Made by a program: the position numbers and the translations under genes. This document shows positions 9,363 through 18,375 of a stretch of DNA of 64,000 nucleotides, one piece after another. How positions within the stretch are numbered: the stretch's first letter is position 1; every line of letters starts with the position of its first letter. This stretch comes from Syntrophotalea acetylenica (GTDB taxonomy: Bacteria; Desulfobacterota; Desulfuromonadia; Desulfuromonadales; Syntrophotaleaceae). The stretch is from positions 1,172,001 through 1,236,000 of the forward strand of contig NZ_CP015455.1 of assembly GCF_001888165.1 (NCBI RefSeq), written 5' to 3'. Under the pieces are notes generated by a model. The model was not told where the DNA came from. It saw nothing but the letters and a program-made list of their open reading frames with translations, and searched no databases.

Positions 9363-10661
9363 CTAGGATTTTCGACAATCGATGACCCGAACCGCCTTGC
9401 CTTCGCTCTTGGGGAGGCTTCCCGGCTCCACCAGCCGCACACCGGGAGTAACCAGGATCTCGTCCCGGACCTCGTTGGCGATGCGGCGGGAGAGTTTTTC
9501 CAGAGCCTCGATATCCCCGGTGAACCAGGCCTTCTGCAGTTCGATTTTGACCGTGATCTCGTCGTTGCCGTCGATGGTTTCCAGTTCGATGACATAGTCC
9601 GTGCCGACCTCGGCAAAACGCATGAGAACCTTTTCAATCTGCATGGGGAACACATTGCATCCCTTGATGATGAACATATCGTCGGTGCGTCCGGAAATGC
9701 GATCCAGCCTGCGGTGGGTGCGCCCGCAGGGGCATTCCCCGGGAATGAAACGTGTCAGGTCCCGGGTCCGGTATCGGATCAGCGGCATGGCATGCCGGTC
9801 GAGGGTCGTGAACACCAGTTCCCCTTCTTCTCCGTCCGGTACTGGCTGCAGCGTGTCGGGGTCGATGATTTCGGTAAGAAAAGCATCCTCCCATACGTGC
9901 AGTCCGTTCTGGTGTTCGCATTCAAAAGCCACTCCCGGGCCGTTCATTTCGGACAGACCATAGGAATTGAAAGCCCTGACGCCGAACAGCGCCTCGATGC
10001 GCTGTCTCTGGGCCTCGGTGTGCGGTTCGGCACCGATAACGAACAATCGCAGGCTGGTGTCGCGCTGCGGGTCCAGGCCCAGTTCCACAAAGGCGCTGTG
10101 CAGACGGAAGAGATAGCTCGGGATGGTGTGGATGGCGGTAGTGCCGAAATCCTGCATAAGCTTGATCTGACGTCGGGTGTTGCCGGCGGCGGCGGGGATG
10201 ACCAGCGCGCCGAGGCGCTCCGCGCCGTATTGAAAACCTAGCCCTCCGGTAAACAGGCCGTATCCGCAGATATTCTGGAACACATCGGTGTCCCGCAGGC
10301 CGGCACAGTACAGGGAGCGTGCCACCAGGTCCGCCCACGAAGCGAGATCGTGATTGTCGTGAAAAATCACGGTGGGATTGCCGGTGGTGCCACTCGAACA
10401 ATGCAGACGTACGGCCCCCTGCTTGGGAACCGTCAAAAATCCGTAGGGAAAGTTGCTGCGCAGATCGTCCTTGGTGGTGAATGGCAGGCGCCTGACGTCA
10501 TCGATGGTCCGTATGGACTCGGGGCGGATGCCCTGTTTACGGAACAGCGTGCCGTAATAGGGGGATTGCGCGGCTCTGGCAAGACTTTCCTGCAGACGTT
10601 GGATCTGCAGAGTATGCAACTGCGCTCGGGGGAGGATTTCAATCTCGGGTTTCCAGTACAT
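9363..10661 (-). CDS. paaK: Phenylacetate-CoA ligase
   Basis: A 432-residue AMP-forming acyl-CoA ligase of the PaaK subfamily. Evidence is the P-loop LHCSSGTTGNPTV, the NSYGLSEMNGPGVAFEC motif, RTRDLTRF, CPCGRTHRRLDRISGRTDDM and the C-terminal PGVRLVEPGSLPKSEGKAVRV. It activates phenylacetate or a related aryl acid to its CoA thioester. In anaerobes this often pairs with indolepyruvate ferredoxin oxidoreductase in aromatic amino-acid turnover, but no such gene is in view. It leads an operon with the ACT, GH3 and DUF2520 genes. Confidence 0.92.
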   Translation of the reverse strand: MYWKPEIEILPRAQLHTLQIQRLQESLARAAQSPYYGTLFRKQGIRPESIRTIDDVRRLPFTTKDDLRSNFPYGFLTVPKQGAVRLHCSSGTTGNPTVIFHDNHDLASWADLVARSLYCAGLRDTDVFQNICGYGLFTGGLGFQYGAERLGALVIPAAAGNTRRQIKLMQDFGTTAIHTIPSYLFRLHSAFVELGLDPQRDTSLRLFVIGAEPHTEAQRQRIEALFGVRAFNSYGLSEMNGPGVAFECEHQNGLHVWEDAFLTEIIDPDTLQPVPDGEEGELVFTTLDRHAMPLIRYRTRDLTRFIPGECPCGRTHRRLDRISGRTDDMFIIKGCNVFPMQIEKVLMRFAEVGTDYVIELETIDGNDEITVKIELQKAWFTGDIEALEKLSRRIANEVRDEILVTPGVRLVEPGSLPKSEGKAVRVIDCRKS

Positions 10662-10917
10662 GGCGGATCATTCCTTTCAATTATACGATAGGCGTCTGTG
10701 CAGTGCTCGCTCGCCGTTTTTTGAATCAAGAATCATCCGGAAACCGTTTGGCTGGGCTTTCGGACCAGGCACTGAAGATAGCAGATTTTATCCTGAAATG
10801 GTAGAAAAGCGCAGACGCCAACGCCCCGGAAGGGACTTTTTCCGGAAAAACCGGTAGTCGGCGATGGGAGCGGGGACCCGGACGGACAGGAGCTGGCCTT
10901 GTCCAGGTCAAATAGAC

Positions 10918-10949
10918 AAAGGCCCCGGACCGATTGGTCCGGGGCCTTT
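10918..10949 (-). terminator. Hairpin downstream of the tRNA-Gly genes
   Basis: The inverted repeat GGCCCCGGACC / GGTCCGGGGCC has a four-base loop flanked by AAA and TTT. It lies just past the 3' end of the minus-strand tRNA-Gly and upstream of paaK. The T tract is short. The rest of 10662-10917 shows nothing I can name beyond a lone CATCCGGAAACCG motif at about 10733-10745, which resembles the repeat-family ends described elsewhere. Confidence 0.65.
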
Positions 10950-10953
10950 CATC

Positions 10954-11028
<75 letters not shown>

Positions 11029-11075
11029 AACTCGAAGTTGCATGTCGTGCGGCACGGTGCTTGGCATCGGATTGA

Positions 11076-11105
11076 AAAGCCCCGAACCGAACAGCTCGGG
11101 GCTTT
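11076..11105 (-). terminator. Hairpin between the two tRNA-Gly genes
   Basis: AGCCCCGA / TCGGGGCT arms are flanked by AAA and TTT in the spacer between the tandem tRNA copies. On the minus strand it is followed by TTTTC. It could partially terminate the upstream copy or act as a processing hairpin. Confidence 0.6.
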
Positions 11106-11111
11106 GTTCGC

Positions 11112-11186
<75 letters not shown>

Positions 11187-11221
11187 GTTTGTCTCGATGC
11201 TCCGTGCTGCGAGCGGGGTTA

Positions 11222-11250
11222 TTAATAGCAAATGGCATTTTCCAAGTCAA
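11222..11250 (-). promoter_or_regulatory. Sigma-70 promoter of the tRNA-Gly pair
   Basis: On the minus strand TTGACT (11245-11250) is separated by exactly 17 bases from TATTAA (11222-11227). The predicted start site is about 30 bases before the first tRNA-Gly. The rest of the 11187-11440 spacer shows nothing else. Confidence 0.7.
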
Positions 11251-11440
11251 CAAAAAATTCCGGGATTTTTGTTTTCCCCGAAAGGCATGCAACGGCACCG
11301 ATCTGGCGGCAGGGGCAGGGGAATCGGGGAACAAAAACAAAACCAATTTTGGGACCGACAGGCGCATGGTGACAAAAGAGGGGTTTTACGGATGGTCAAA
11401 TGACGGATCAGGGTATCCCCTTTCAGGGAGGAGTCTGGTG

Positions 11441-12019
11441 CTAACGGTAGACATCGATAAACCCCTTCACACGCTGAACGTAGTTCCGGGTTTCAGTATA
11501 TGGGGGGATGCCGCCGTGCTGTCGAACTGCTCCCGGGCCGGCATTGTAGGCCGCCAGTGCCAGATCCAGATTGCCGTTGAACAGGTCGAGAAGCTTCCGC
11601 AGATAGCGGGTGCCGCCACGAATATTGTCTTCGGGATCGAAGGGGTCGGCAACACGCATTTCGCGCGCCGTTTCGGGGATCAGTTGCATCATTCCCTGGG
11701 CGCCCTTATTGGATATGGCCTTGGGATTGTAGTTGCTTTCCGCCTTGATGACGGCCTTTACCAAGGCCTTTTCCAGCCGGTTGGCACTAGCGTGCCTTTC
11801 GATGATCTCATCGAAAGAGCCGTTAAACGCACCTTTTTTTACACCTGCGGGGGGTGATTCCTTGAGATAAAAAGAGTATTCGGAGGTTGTCGGCGTGTTG
11901 GTGAAATGCATGACGCCGTTGCTGTCGACGTAGCGGTAGATATCGGCCTGCACGGCAGGCGTGACGAGGCAAAGAAGCCCCGCATGCATCAATATTGAAA
12001 CCAGCCATAAACGTGTCAT
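11441..12019 (-). CDS. Lytic transglycosylase (SLT) with DUF4124 N-terminal domain
   Basis: A 192-residue exported murein hydrolase. A signal peptide (LWLVSILMHAGLLCLVTPAVQA) is followed by a short DUF4124 segment (DIYRYVDSNGVMHFTNTP), then the soluble lytic transglycosylase domain from about residue 75. In it KAVIKAESNYNPKAISNKGAQG holds the catalytic Glu, and AAYNAGPGAV and the terminal TRNYVQRV are conserved. It cleaves peptidoglycan to 1,6-anhydro-muropeptides. I prefer the ATG at 12019, with GGTGA just upstream, over a GTG at 12028. Confidence 0.9.
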   Translation of the reverse strand: MTRLWLVSILMHAGLLCLVTPAVQADIYRYVDSNGVMHFTNTPTTSEYSFYLKESPPAGVKKGAFNGSFDEIIERHASANRLEKALVKAVIKAESNYNPKAISNKGAQGMMQLIPETAREMRVADPFDPEDNIRGGTRYLRKLLDLFNGNLDLALAAYNAGPGAVRQHGGIPPYTETRNYVQRVKGFIDVYR

Positions 12020-12097
12020 CGTCACCACTTTTCGAAAAACTGTCAGAATATAACCTGAAACAGCGAGTATTTCAAGCCATTTGCTTATGCAAAAACC

Positions 12098-12126
12098 TTG
12101 ACAATACGGGGGTCGGTTCCGATAAT
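12098..12126 (+). promoter_or_regulatory. Consensus sigma-70 promoter upstream of nadB
   Basis: TTGACA (12098-12103), a 17-base spacer and GATAAT (12121-12126) point toward nadB, leaving a leader of about 130 bases. No riboswitch or NadR/NiaR-type operator could be recognised by eye. Confidence 0.7.
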
Positions 12127-12265
12127 GACGCCAGTTTGTGAATTATCGGCTGTTTCATTGTTATTGCGTGTTATTGCGGGTCTTGGGCCAACCATCTTCG
12201 GAGCATCCACCGGGCAGGGGTCGATTTTCCTTCGGAGTTGCTCTCTCTGGAAGTGAGGCATTGCA

Positions 12266-13863
12266 GTGAATATTACCACGGATTTTCTTGTTATTGGCAG
12301 CGGGATAGCCGGTCTGTCCTATGCTCTGAAGGTCGCCGAGTTCGGCCAGGTGGCGGTTGTGACCAAGCGGGAGATTTCCGAAACCGCGACCAATCTCGCT
12401 CAGGGCGGCATCGCCTCGGTGCTTTCCTCCGAAGATTCCTTTGCCGCCCATGTGCGCGACACGATGGTGGCGGGTGCCTACCTGTCCCATGAAGATATTG
12501 TCAGGCTGGTTGTGCAGCGGGGGCCCCAGGCCATTGCCGATCTTATCCACTGGGGGGTCCGTTTCAGCAAGAAGGATGATGACACCTACGATCTGACCCG
12601 CGAGGGCGGACACAGTCGCCGCCGCATCCTGCACGCCAAGGACATGACCGGGCAGGAGATCGAACGGGCGCTGGTCGAAGCGGCGCACGCGCATCCGAAT
12701 ATCACCATTTACGAGCACCATATCGCTATCGATCTGATCACCGACGCCAAGGCCGGGTATCGTGCGCGGCAGCCCAACCGCTGTCTGGGGGCGCATGTCC
12801 TCGACATCAACGGCGGCAGGGTGCATACCTTCGGGGCGCGGGTGACGGTACTTGCCACCGGGGGGCAGGCAAGGTTTACCTTTATACCTGCAACCCCGAT
12901 GTCGCCACCGGCGACGGCATCGCCATGGCCTACAGAGCCGGGGCCACCATCGCGAACATGGAGTTCATGCAGTTTCATCCCACCACGCTTTTTCATCCCA
13001 AGGCCAAATCCTTTCTGATTTCCGAATCGGTTCGCGGGGAGGGCGCAATCCTGCGACGTCGCGACGGTACGGCGTTCATGAGCCAGTATCATGAATTGCG
13101 CGACCTTGCGCCACGCGACATTACGGCCCGCGCCATCGATAACGAGATGAAGATCCACGGGGATTCGAGCGTATTTCTCGATATAACTCACCGCGATCCG
13201 GATTACATCCGCAACCGTTTCCCGCATATCTACGAAACCTGTCTGAGTTACGGCATCGACATGACCGTCGAACCGATTCCGGTGGTACCGGCGGCCCACT
13301 ATATCTGTGGCGGAGTCAAGGTCGATCAGTGGGGAGAGTCAGACCTTGTCAACCTGTTCGCCATTGGCGAAGTGGCCTGTACAGGATTGCATGGGGCGAA
13401 TCGCCTGGCGAGCAACAGCTTGCTGGAAGGCGTGGTGTTTGCCGAACTCGTGGCGCAACGTGCCCTGGCGCGGATCAAGGAAAAGCGGGAGGAGGCCCCG
13501 GCTGTGAAACCCTGGGATTACGGCAAAGCCACCGACAGCGACGAGGAGGTGGTGGTCGCCCATAACTGGGATGAGATCCGGCGCAGTATGTGGAATTATG
13601 TCGGTATCGTGCGCACCAACAAGCGTCTCAAGCGCGCATTGCGCCGCATTCAGATGATCAAGGATGAAATCACCGAATATTATTGGGATTTCTATCCAAC
13701 CTCCGACCTTATTGAACTGCGCAACATCGCCACGGTTGCCGAGTTGATCGTGCGCTGCGCGCGATTGCGGCGGGAAAGCCGCGGCCTGCACTACAACCTC
13801 GATTACCCGGACAGGGATGATGTCAACTGGAAAAAGGACACCCTGATACGGAAGAAACTATAG
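12266..13863 (+). CDS. nadB: L-aspartate oxidase, frameshifted at a G tract
   Basis: Joined length is 532 residues, normal for NadB, the FAD enzyme that oxidises L-aspartate to iminoaspartate in NAD synthesis. The N-terminal FAD motif [13 protein letters not shown], then [41 protein letters not shown] and [15 protein letters not shown] are all present. The upstream frame derails at GGGGGG (12860-12865): adding one G restores the expected [20 protein letters not shown] across the join. An alternative translation begins at 12925. GTG start with GTGAGG upstream. An intact gene with a homopolymer miscall is the best reading. Confidence 0.9.
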
Positions 13864-13935
13864 GCTGTATCCTCCGCAACTTCGGATGGATACAGCGTGG
13901 TTTTCATATGGGAAACGAGGTTGTGGAGCATGGCA
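13864..13935. repeat. Partial copy of the intergenic ATCCGGAA repeat family
   Basis: Directly after nadB lies a diverged hairpin, GTATCCTCCG...CGGATGGATAC, then AGCGTGGTTTTCATATGGGAAACGAGG. The same order (hairpin, then GTTTTCATATGGGAAACGAG) is seen in the complementary strand of the 33.3-kb element and, more diverged, at 19.9 kb. It looks like one end of that element, the rest being lost. Confidence 0.65.
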
Positions 13936-13977
13936 GCATCCATTGTGTAAACTCGAACGAAATGCTGGGAGCCGGTT

Positions 13978-14250
13978 TTGACAATCGATGAAATCAGGCA
14001 GCGGATTGACGCTCTCGATGACGAACTTCTCAAAATATTCAATTGCCGGGCGGGGCTGGCCCTCGCCATCGGCGAGCTCAAAAAAGCCGAAGGGCGGGCG
14101 GTCTATGACCCCAAAAGGGAACAGATGATTTTTGAGCGTATGAAGGCGACCAATCCCGGTCCGCTCGACGATGGTGCCATTGTCCGGTTGTTCGAGCGTG
14201 TCATCGATGAGACCAGGCGGTTGGAGCGTATCCGGACGAAGGGAGAGTAA
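13978..14250 (+). CDS. Chorismate mutase (AroQ class)
   Basis: A 90-residue stand-alone AroQ-type helical protein: TIDEIRQRIDALDDELLKIFNCRAGLALAIGELKK in the first helix, then VYDPKREQMIFERM and a last helix ending RLFERVIDETRRLE. It converts chorismate to prephenate for Phe and Tyr synthesis. The active-site Arg in helix 1 and the Lys of the GELKK segment are retained. The start is TTG at 13978 with GGGAG upstream. Three bases separate it from the next gene, an orphan DAHP-synthase regulatory domain, suggesting joint control of aromatic synthesis. Confidence 0.87.
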   Translation: MTIDEIRQRIDALDDELLKIFNCRAGLALAIGELKKAEGRAVYDPKREQMIFERMKATNPGPLDDGAIVRLFERVIDETRRLERIRTKGE

Positions 14251-14253
14251 ACG

Positions 14254-14460
14254 ATGCTGGTGGTGATGAAATCAACCGCTACGGAGCATGATCTCAGTGA
14301 ACTCAAGGAATATCTGGTACGGCGTGACTACGATTTTCACCAGTCGACCGGAGCCAACCGGGTGATCATCGGCGTGATCGGCGATACGGCCCGGCTTGAT
14401 ATAGACGCCCTCAAGGCTCTGCCTGGTGTGCTGGCGGTTTTTAAAATTCCGCAAGAGTAA
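14254..14460 (+). CDS. Stand-alone DAHP synthase ferredoxin-like (FLD) domain protein
   Basis: A 68-residue protein: MLVVMKSTATEHDLSEL, then a Gly-Ala-Asn-Arg VIIGVIGDTARLD segment and LKALPGVLAVFKI. This is the pattern of the N-terminal regulatory domain of type I-beta 3-deoxy-7-phosphoheptulonate synthases (MVVM...ATEEDI, VIGVIGD, LPGVxxVxxI). There the catalytic barrel normally follows after a short linker; here the gene simply stops. It could bind Phe/Tyr as a free regulator of DAHP synthase or of the adjacent chorismate mutase (inference). GGGAGA lies upstream of the ATG. Confidence 0.75.
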   Translation: MLVVMKSTATEHDLSELKEYLVRRDYDFHQSTGANRVIIGVIGDTARLDIDALKALPGVLAVFKIPQE

Positions 14461-14466
14461 AAGCAT

Positions 14467-14495
14467 GGAACGGGGCCGGTTATCGGCCCCGTTCC
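14467..14495. terminator. Hairpin between convergent aro genes and ABC operon
   Basis: GGAACGGGGCCG / CGGCCCCGTTCC arms with a five-base loop lie a few bases past the FLD-domain stop and before the convergent ABC ATPase gene. There is no strong T tract. Confidence 0.55.
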
Positions 14496-14552
14496 ATATG
14501 GCGGCGTTTTATGAACCGATAAAGAATCATGTTTGAATACCCTGTTCGCTGA

Positions 14553-15587
14553 TCAACAGGATGATTCCAATTCCACCAGAATGATGTGTTCCTGAGGGAT
14601 GTGCACGGTAACAAGATCGCCAACACGGTATTTTTCCCTGCCGATATGAAATGCGATCAGCGGCATGCCGATATCCACGCCGTATTCCACCAGATGCGGT
14701 TTGTACGATACCTGCGCAATGCGCCCCGCAAAGGAATTCTCTTTTTCACCATCGTTGGGCGGCCCCAGGTAAACATGTTCCGGACGAATCGCAATTTTGA
14801 CATTCCCCTGGAACGGACTGGGCTTTTTCAGCGAAACCTCATTGATCCCTATCGAAAGGCCATCCGACACGCCCGGGAAAATATTCTGCGTTTTCAGAAA
14901 GCGCACAATGAACTCGTTAAGGGGCCTGGTTTTTAAATTTTCCAGTGTATCCACCTGAATCAAGTGCCCATTGTTCATGATTGCGATGCGGTCGGCGACC
15001 GAGGCCGCTTCCTCGAAATTGTGGCAAACGTGGACAAAGGTAGCGTTGGTTTTTCTTTGCAGGGCCTGCAGTTCCTTGCTCATTGTGGCTCTGAGGTTTT
15101 CGTCCAGCGCCGAGAGCGGTTCATCCAGCAGCACCACGCTTGGTTGTGTGGCCAATGCCCGCCCCAGGGCCACGCGCTGTTTTTCACCCCCACTGAGATT
15201 CAGCGGCATCCGCTGACGGATATATTCTATCCCGAGCGATGAGATGATCTCATCGCGGATCTGGACTATTTCATGTTGCGGCAGTCCTTTTGCCTCAAGC
15301 CCGTAAGCGATGTTTTTTTCAACTGTCAGGTTTGGAAACAAGGCATAGTCCTGTGGTACATACGCGATATTGCGTTCCTCCGTGTACAGGGGTGTAATGT
15401 CTTCGCCATCCACCAGAATGCTGCCTTCGGTTTGCCGGTACATGCCGACCAGATATTCAATCAGCACGGTTTTTCCTGCTCCGGTCGGCCCCAGAAGAAC
15501 CATGTATTCGCCATCATTTATGGTCAGATTGATGTCTTTAAGACAGAATCCTCCCAGATTGCCGCTTAAATTCCGAATTTCTATCAT
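14553..15587 (-). CDS. Oxyanion-type ABC transporter ATP-binding protein
   Basis: A 344-residue ABC ATPase: Walker A GPTGAGKT, Q-loop VPQDYALFP, signature LNLSGGEKQRVALGRALA, Walker B SVVLLDEPLSALD and H-loop HVCHN. The ~120-residue C-terminal extension (NVKIAIRPEHVYLG ... GDLVTVHIP) is TOBE-like, as in ModC/CysA/PotA importers. ATG at 15587 has AAGGAGA upstream; upstream in-frame codons belong to the permease gene. It is the last gene of the operon porin, binding protein, permease, permease, ATPase. Confidence 0.88.
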   Translation of the reverse strand: MIEIRNLSGNLGGFCLKDINLTINDGEYMVLLGPTGAGKTVLIEYLVGMYRQTEGSILVDGEDITPLYTEERNIAYVPQDYALFPNLTVEKNIAYGLEAKGLPQHEIVQIRDEIISSLGIEYIRQRMPLNLSGGEKQRVALGRALATQPSVVLLDEPLSALDENLRATMSKELQALQRKTNATFVHVCHNFEEAASVADRIAIMNNGHLIQVDTLENLKTRPLNEFIVRFLKTQNIFPGVSDGLSIGINEVSLKKPSPFQGNVKIAIRPEHVYLGPPNDGEKENSFAGRIAQVSYKPHLVEYGVDIGMPLIAFHIGREKYRVGDLVTVHIPQEHIILVELESSC

Positions 15588-15603
15588 AAGAAAATTTGTC
15601 TCC

Positions 15604-16572
15604 TTACCAGATGTAGCCTTTGGCGCCGATGCGATGCATGGCATAAACGGAAAGGCCGCCGATGATGACCAGAATAAAGGCCAGGGCAAAGCCGTATTCT
15701 ACGTTGCCATATTCGATCTGGGCCCAGATGGCCACTGAAAGCCAGTCGGCCTGGTCGATGTGCAACGCCTGCTCCAGATCACTGAATCGTGCAGGGGGCA
15801 ATTCCCGGAAGGTACCGCAGAAAAACAGCACTGCGCCGAATTCGGCCATCGCTCTGGTCCACGCCAGAATGATGCCGGCCACCAGACCACTTTTGGCCAG
15901 TGGCAGGGTAACCGTCCGGAAAGCTCGCCATCGGCTGCTGCCCAGGGATCTGGCCACCTGTTCGAAGCGGGGATTGATGCTGTCGAAGGTGGCTTTCCAC
16001 GCACTCAGCCCCAATGCAAAAGACAAGATGAAACTCGCGATGATCATGCCCGGGAATATGCTGTGGGCAAAACGAAAGCCCAGTTTTTGCTGAAGATCCC
16101 AGAACGGTCCGTAGTTGAACATGACGATGAGGCACAAGCCCACGGAAGAAGCCGGAATGACGAGCATCGAGGAAAACAGCACATCGATGATGACTTTTCC
16201 CCGAATTTTGTAGCGGCTCAGCGCGTAAGCGGTGGGAATGCCTATCAGGGTGGACAGTATGGTGGTGATTACGGTGATCATCAGTGTGAGATTCAGCGAT
16301 TTCCAGAAATACGGGTCTTTCCAGAACCCCCCCGCAAACATGTTGAGGATCTCGCGATCCTCTCCCCACGAGGTCAGATTCCGGGTTTGAACAGCCGCTT
16401 CCGTGACAAACAATTGATCAACGTTGGTCAGAAACAGATACGCCGAAAAAAGAAACAGAAAACCGGCAAAGCTATAAAAAAATGTCTTGAAAATCAGCCG
16501 ATCACGGGACTCCGCTTTTTGAGGCCGCGCGAGGCTGTCGGTTGTTGTGGCGGACTGCGGTTCACCAGACAC
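15604..16572 (-). CDS. ABC transporter permease
   Basis: A 322-residue inner-membrane permease with about six hydrophobic helices. The EAA loop (FEQVARSLGSSRWRAFRTVTLPLAKSGLVAGIILAW) contacts the ATPase. The ModB/CysT class is suggested by the AMAEFGAVLFF segment. The N-terminal ~25 residues are polar, and a ~50-residue periplasmic stretch follows the first helix. It overlaps the upstream permease gene by 11 bases. Confidence 0.85.
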   Translation of the reverse strand: MSGEPQSATTTDSLARPQKAESRDRLIFKTFFYSFAGFLFLFSAYLFLTNVDQLFVTEAAVQTRNLTSWGEDREILNMFAGGFWKDPYFWKSLNLTLMITVITTILSTLIGIPTAYALSRYKIRGKVIIDVLFSSMLVIPASSVGLCLIVMFNYGPFWDLQQKLGFRFAHSIFPGMIIASFILSFALGLSAWKATFDSINPRFEQVARSLGSSRWRAFRTVTLPLAKSGLVAGIILAWTRAMAEFGAVLFFCGTFRELPPARFSDLEQALHIDQADWLSVAIWAQIEYGNVEYGFALAFILVIIGGLSVYAMHRIGAKGYIW

Positions 16573-17368
16573 TGCTTTTTCCTCCTATGAGCCTCATGGC
16601 GGACATGGCGGTTATCGCCATCAGGATGCAGACTATGGTCATGGATGTTACCCATCCCATCATGCCGCCGTTCCAGTCCAGGTAGATGGCGAAGGGCATA
16701 ATGTCGGTCTCTCCCTCCGACGCGCCCACAAAAAGCATGAGACCTTCCCATTCCGCGGCGGCTCGGGCCCAAACCACAATCATGCTTGCAAGGATGCCGT
16801 TTTTTGCCATGGGCATCACGACCTTGAAAAAGGTACGGAAGTTGGAAGCTCCCAGCGAGCGGGATACGGATTCGAACTTGGTCGGGATCATGTCGAAGCT
16901 GGCCTTCATAAGCCTGGTGCAGAAAGCGCAGGTAACCGTAAACTGCACCAGCAGCACACCGTAGACATTACGACCGATGTAGATGTTGTAATGTTCGCTG
17001 ATCATGTCAAAGGGGAACCTGGTGGTGATGCCAAACAGAAAAGCCCCGATGACGGCCGGCGAAACGACTATCGGCAGATCGATAACGCTCGCAAAAATAT
17101 TGCGGCAGGGAAAGGAGAACCTCGACAAGGCATAGCCGGCCGGGATGCCGATCAACAGGGCAACAGAGGTCGAAACCGTCGAGGTCCAGACCGTCAGCCA
17201 GAATCGCTGCCACATTCTGGCCTGGGTAAAGAAATGAATGGTGTCGTTCCATCCCAGATAGATCCAGTTGCTGGCGATCAGAAGAAGATAAAACGTTATC
17301 GCCACAAGCGTAATGGAAATCGTGAGCGCCGGCCACCATCGTCCACGGATGACAGATACTTTTGGCAT
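16562..17368 (-). CDS. ABC transporter permease
   Basis: A 268-residue permease and partner of the preceding one, with six predicted helices. The EAA loop is FESVSRSLGASNFRTFFKVVMPMAKNGILASMIVVW, followed by ARAAAEWEGLMLF. Two different permease genes resemble the CysT/CysW or PotB/PotC arrangement, whereas ModB-type importers usually use a homodimer of one permease. Confidence 0.85.
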   Translation of the reverse strand: MPKVSVIRGRWWPALTISITLVAITFYLLLIASNWIYLGWNDTIHFFTQARMWQRFWLTVWTSTVSTSVALLIGIPAGYALSRFSFPCRNIFASVIDLPIVVSPAVIGAFLFGITTRFPFDMISEHYNIYIGRNVYGVLLVQFTVTCAFCTRLMKASFDMIPTKFESVSRSLGASNFRTFFKVVMPMAKNGILASMIVVWARAAAEWEGLMLFVGASEGETDIMPFAIYLDWNGGMMGWVTSMTIVCILMAITAMSAMRLIGGKSSVW

Positions 17369-17382
17369 GGCAGGCGACCCTC

Positions 17383-18333
17383 CTAGGAACCCGAGCGAAC
17401 AGTTTTGCGCTGGCGTTTGACTTCGCCAATGAGGTCTCCAACGGTTTTTGCATTGACCGGATACCGTTCGTCCTTGACCGCCGTGGCGGCATTGACCAGG
17501 TGCTTCATGTCCTGGTCCGTTGTGTTGTCCAGGCAGAAACCCTGTTTATCTACGGCAATATTCGGGTCTACGGAATAGGCATGTTTGTGAAATATGTGAC
17601 GGGCCTCATCGGAGAGAATGAAGTTTTTGAGCTGCTCCGCTTCGTGTTTGTATCGCGCAAATTTCAGGGTGGCAACAGGCAGGCGGATTACGCCCCGGTA
17701 TTTTTGCTCGATGGGGATGATTTCCACATCCCGCAGGTACAGCACGGCAGTTGTTGACCACACGATGGTGGCGTCGATGGCCCGATGCTGCGCCGCGTTG
17801 CCAAGTTCCGGAATACATTTGGCACTGAGCACGGCGTTTTTTTGCACTTCTTTCCAGATACCGGCTTTTTTAAAAGTCTTTTCGTGCCAGATACCTACGG
17901 CGCATGATTTAGGATTGCCCAATCCCACCCGAACACCCGGTCGCGCGAAATCCTCAATTTTGGTGATATTGGCAGGGTTGCCCTTGGGCGTGATGATGAC
18001 GGTTACAAAGTAGGCCGGTATGTCCGTCTTCGGGTTGTAATTTTCGACAAATCCTCGCTCCTCTGCCTGCAGCAGATAGAACTCTTCCCCGGGCATAAAC
18101 AAATCGCCCTGGCGGGAACGTGTAATGTCAGCGATAAAATAGCCTGAACCTTTGTAGGAAAAGTTGACCTTCTGGTCGGGGTGTTTCTTTTCCCACTCCT
18201 GCTTGATTTCATTGAGCGAAGATCTCTGGCCAACTCCGGCGTGGAACAGAAGTTCTTTTTGATTGCCGCCCATGGCGTGGAGCGGGGTAAATAAAAGGGC
18301 ACAAAATAAAAGACAGTAAATATTTCGTTTCAT
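17383..18333 (-). CDS. ModA-like periplasmic substrate-binding protein
   Basis: A 316-residue exported protein with signal peptide (KRNIYCLLFCALLFTPLHAMG). The mature part matches type II oxyanion-binding proteins: ELLFHAGVGQRSSLNEI, then VNFSYKGSGYFIADI, GDLFMPGEEFYLLQAEERG and GLGNPKSCAVG. Molybdate, tungstate or a related anion is the likely class, but the ligand is not certain. The chosen ATG (18333) has GGAAAGGA upstream. It follows the porin gene in the same operon. Confidence 0.8.
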   Translation of the reverse strand: MKRNIYCLLFCALLFTPLHAMGGNQKELLFHAGVGQRSSLNEIKQEWEKKHPDQKVNFSYKGSGYFIADITRSRQGDLFMPGEEFYLLQAEERGFVENYNPKTDIPAYFVTVIITPKGNPANITKIEDFARPGVRVGLGNPKSCAVGIWHEKTFKKAGIWKEVQKNAVLSAKCIPELGNAAQHRAIDATIVWSTTAVLYLRDVEIIPIEQKYRGVIRLPVATLKFARYKHEAEQLKNFILSDEARHIFHKHAYSVDPNIAVDKQGFCLDNTTDQDMKHLVNAATAVKDERYPVNAKTVGDLIGEVKRQRKTVRSGS

Positions 18334-18375
18334 TGCTGATCCTTTCCGGCAAGATGCCGTGTTGTTGAAACGCAT

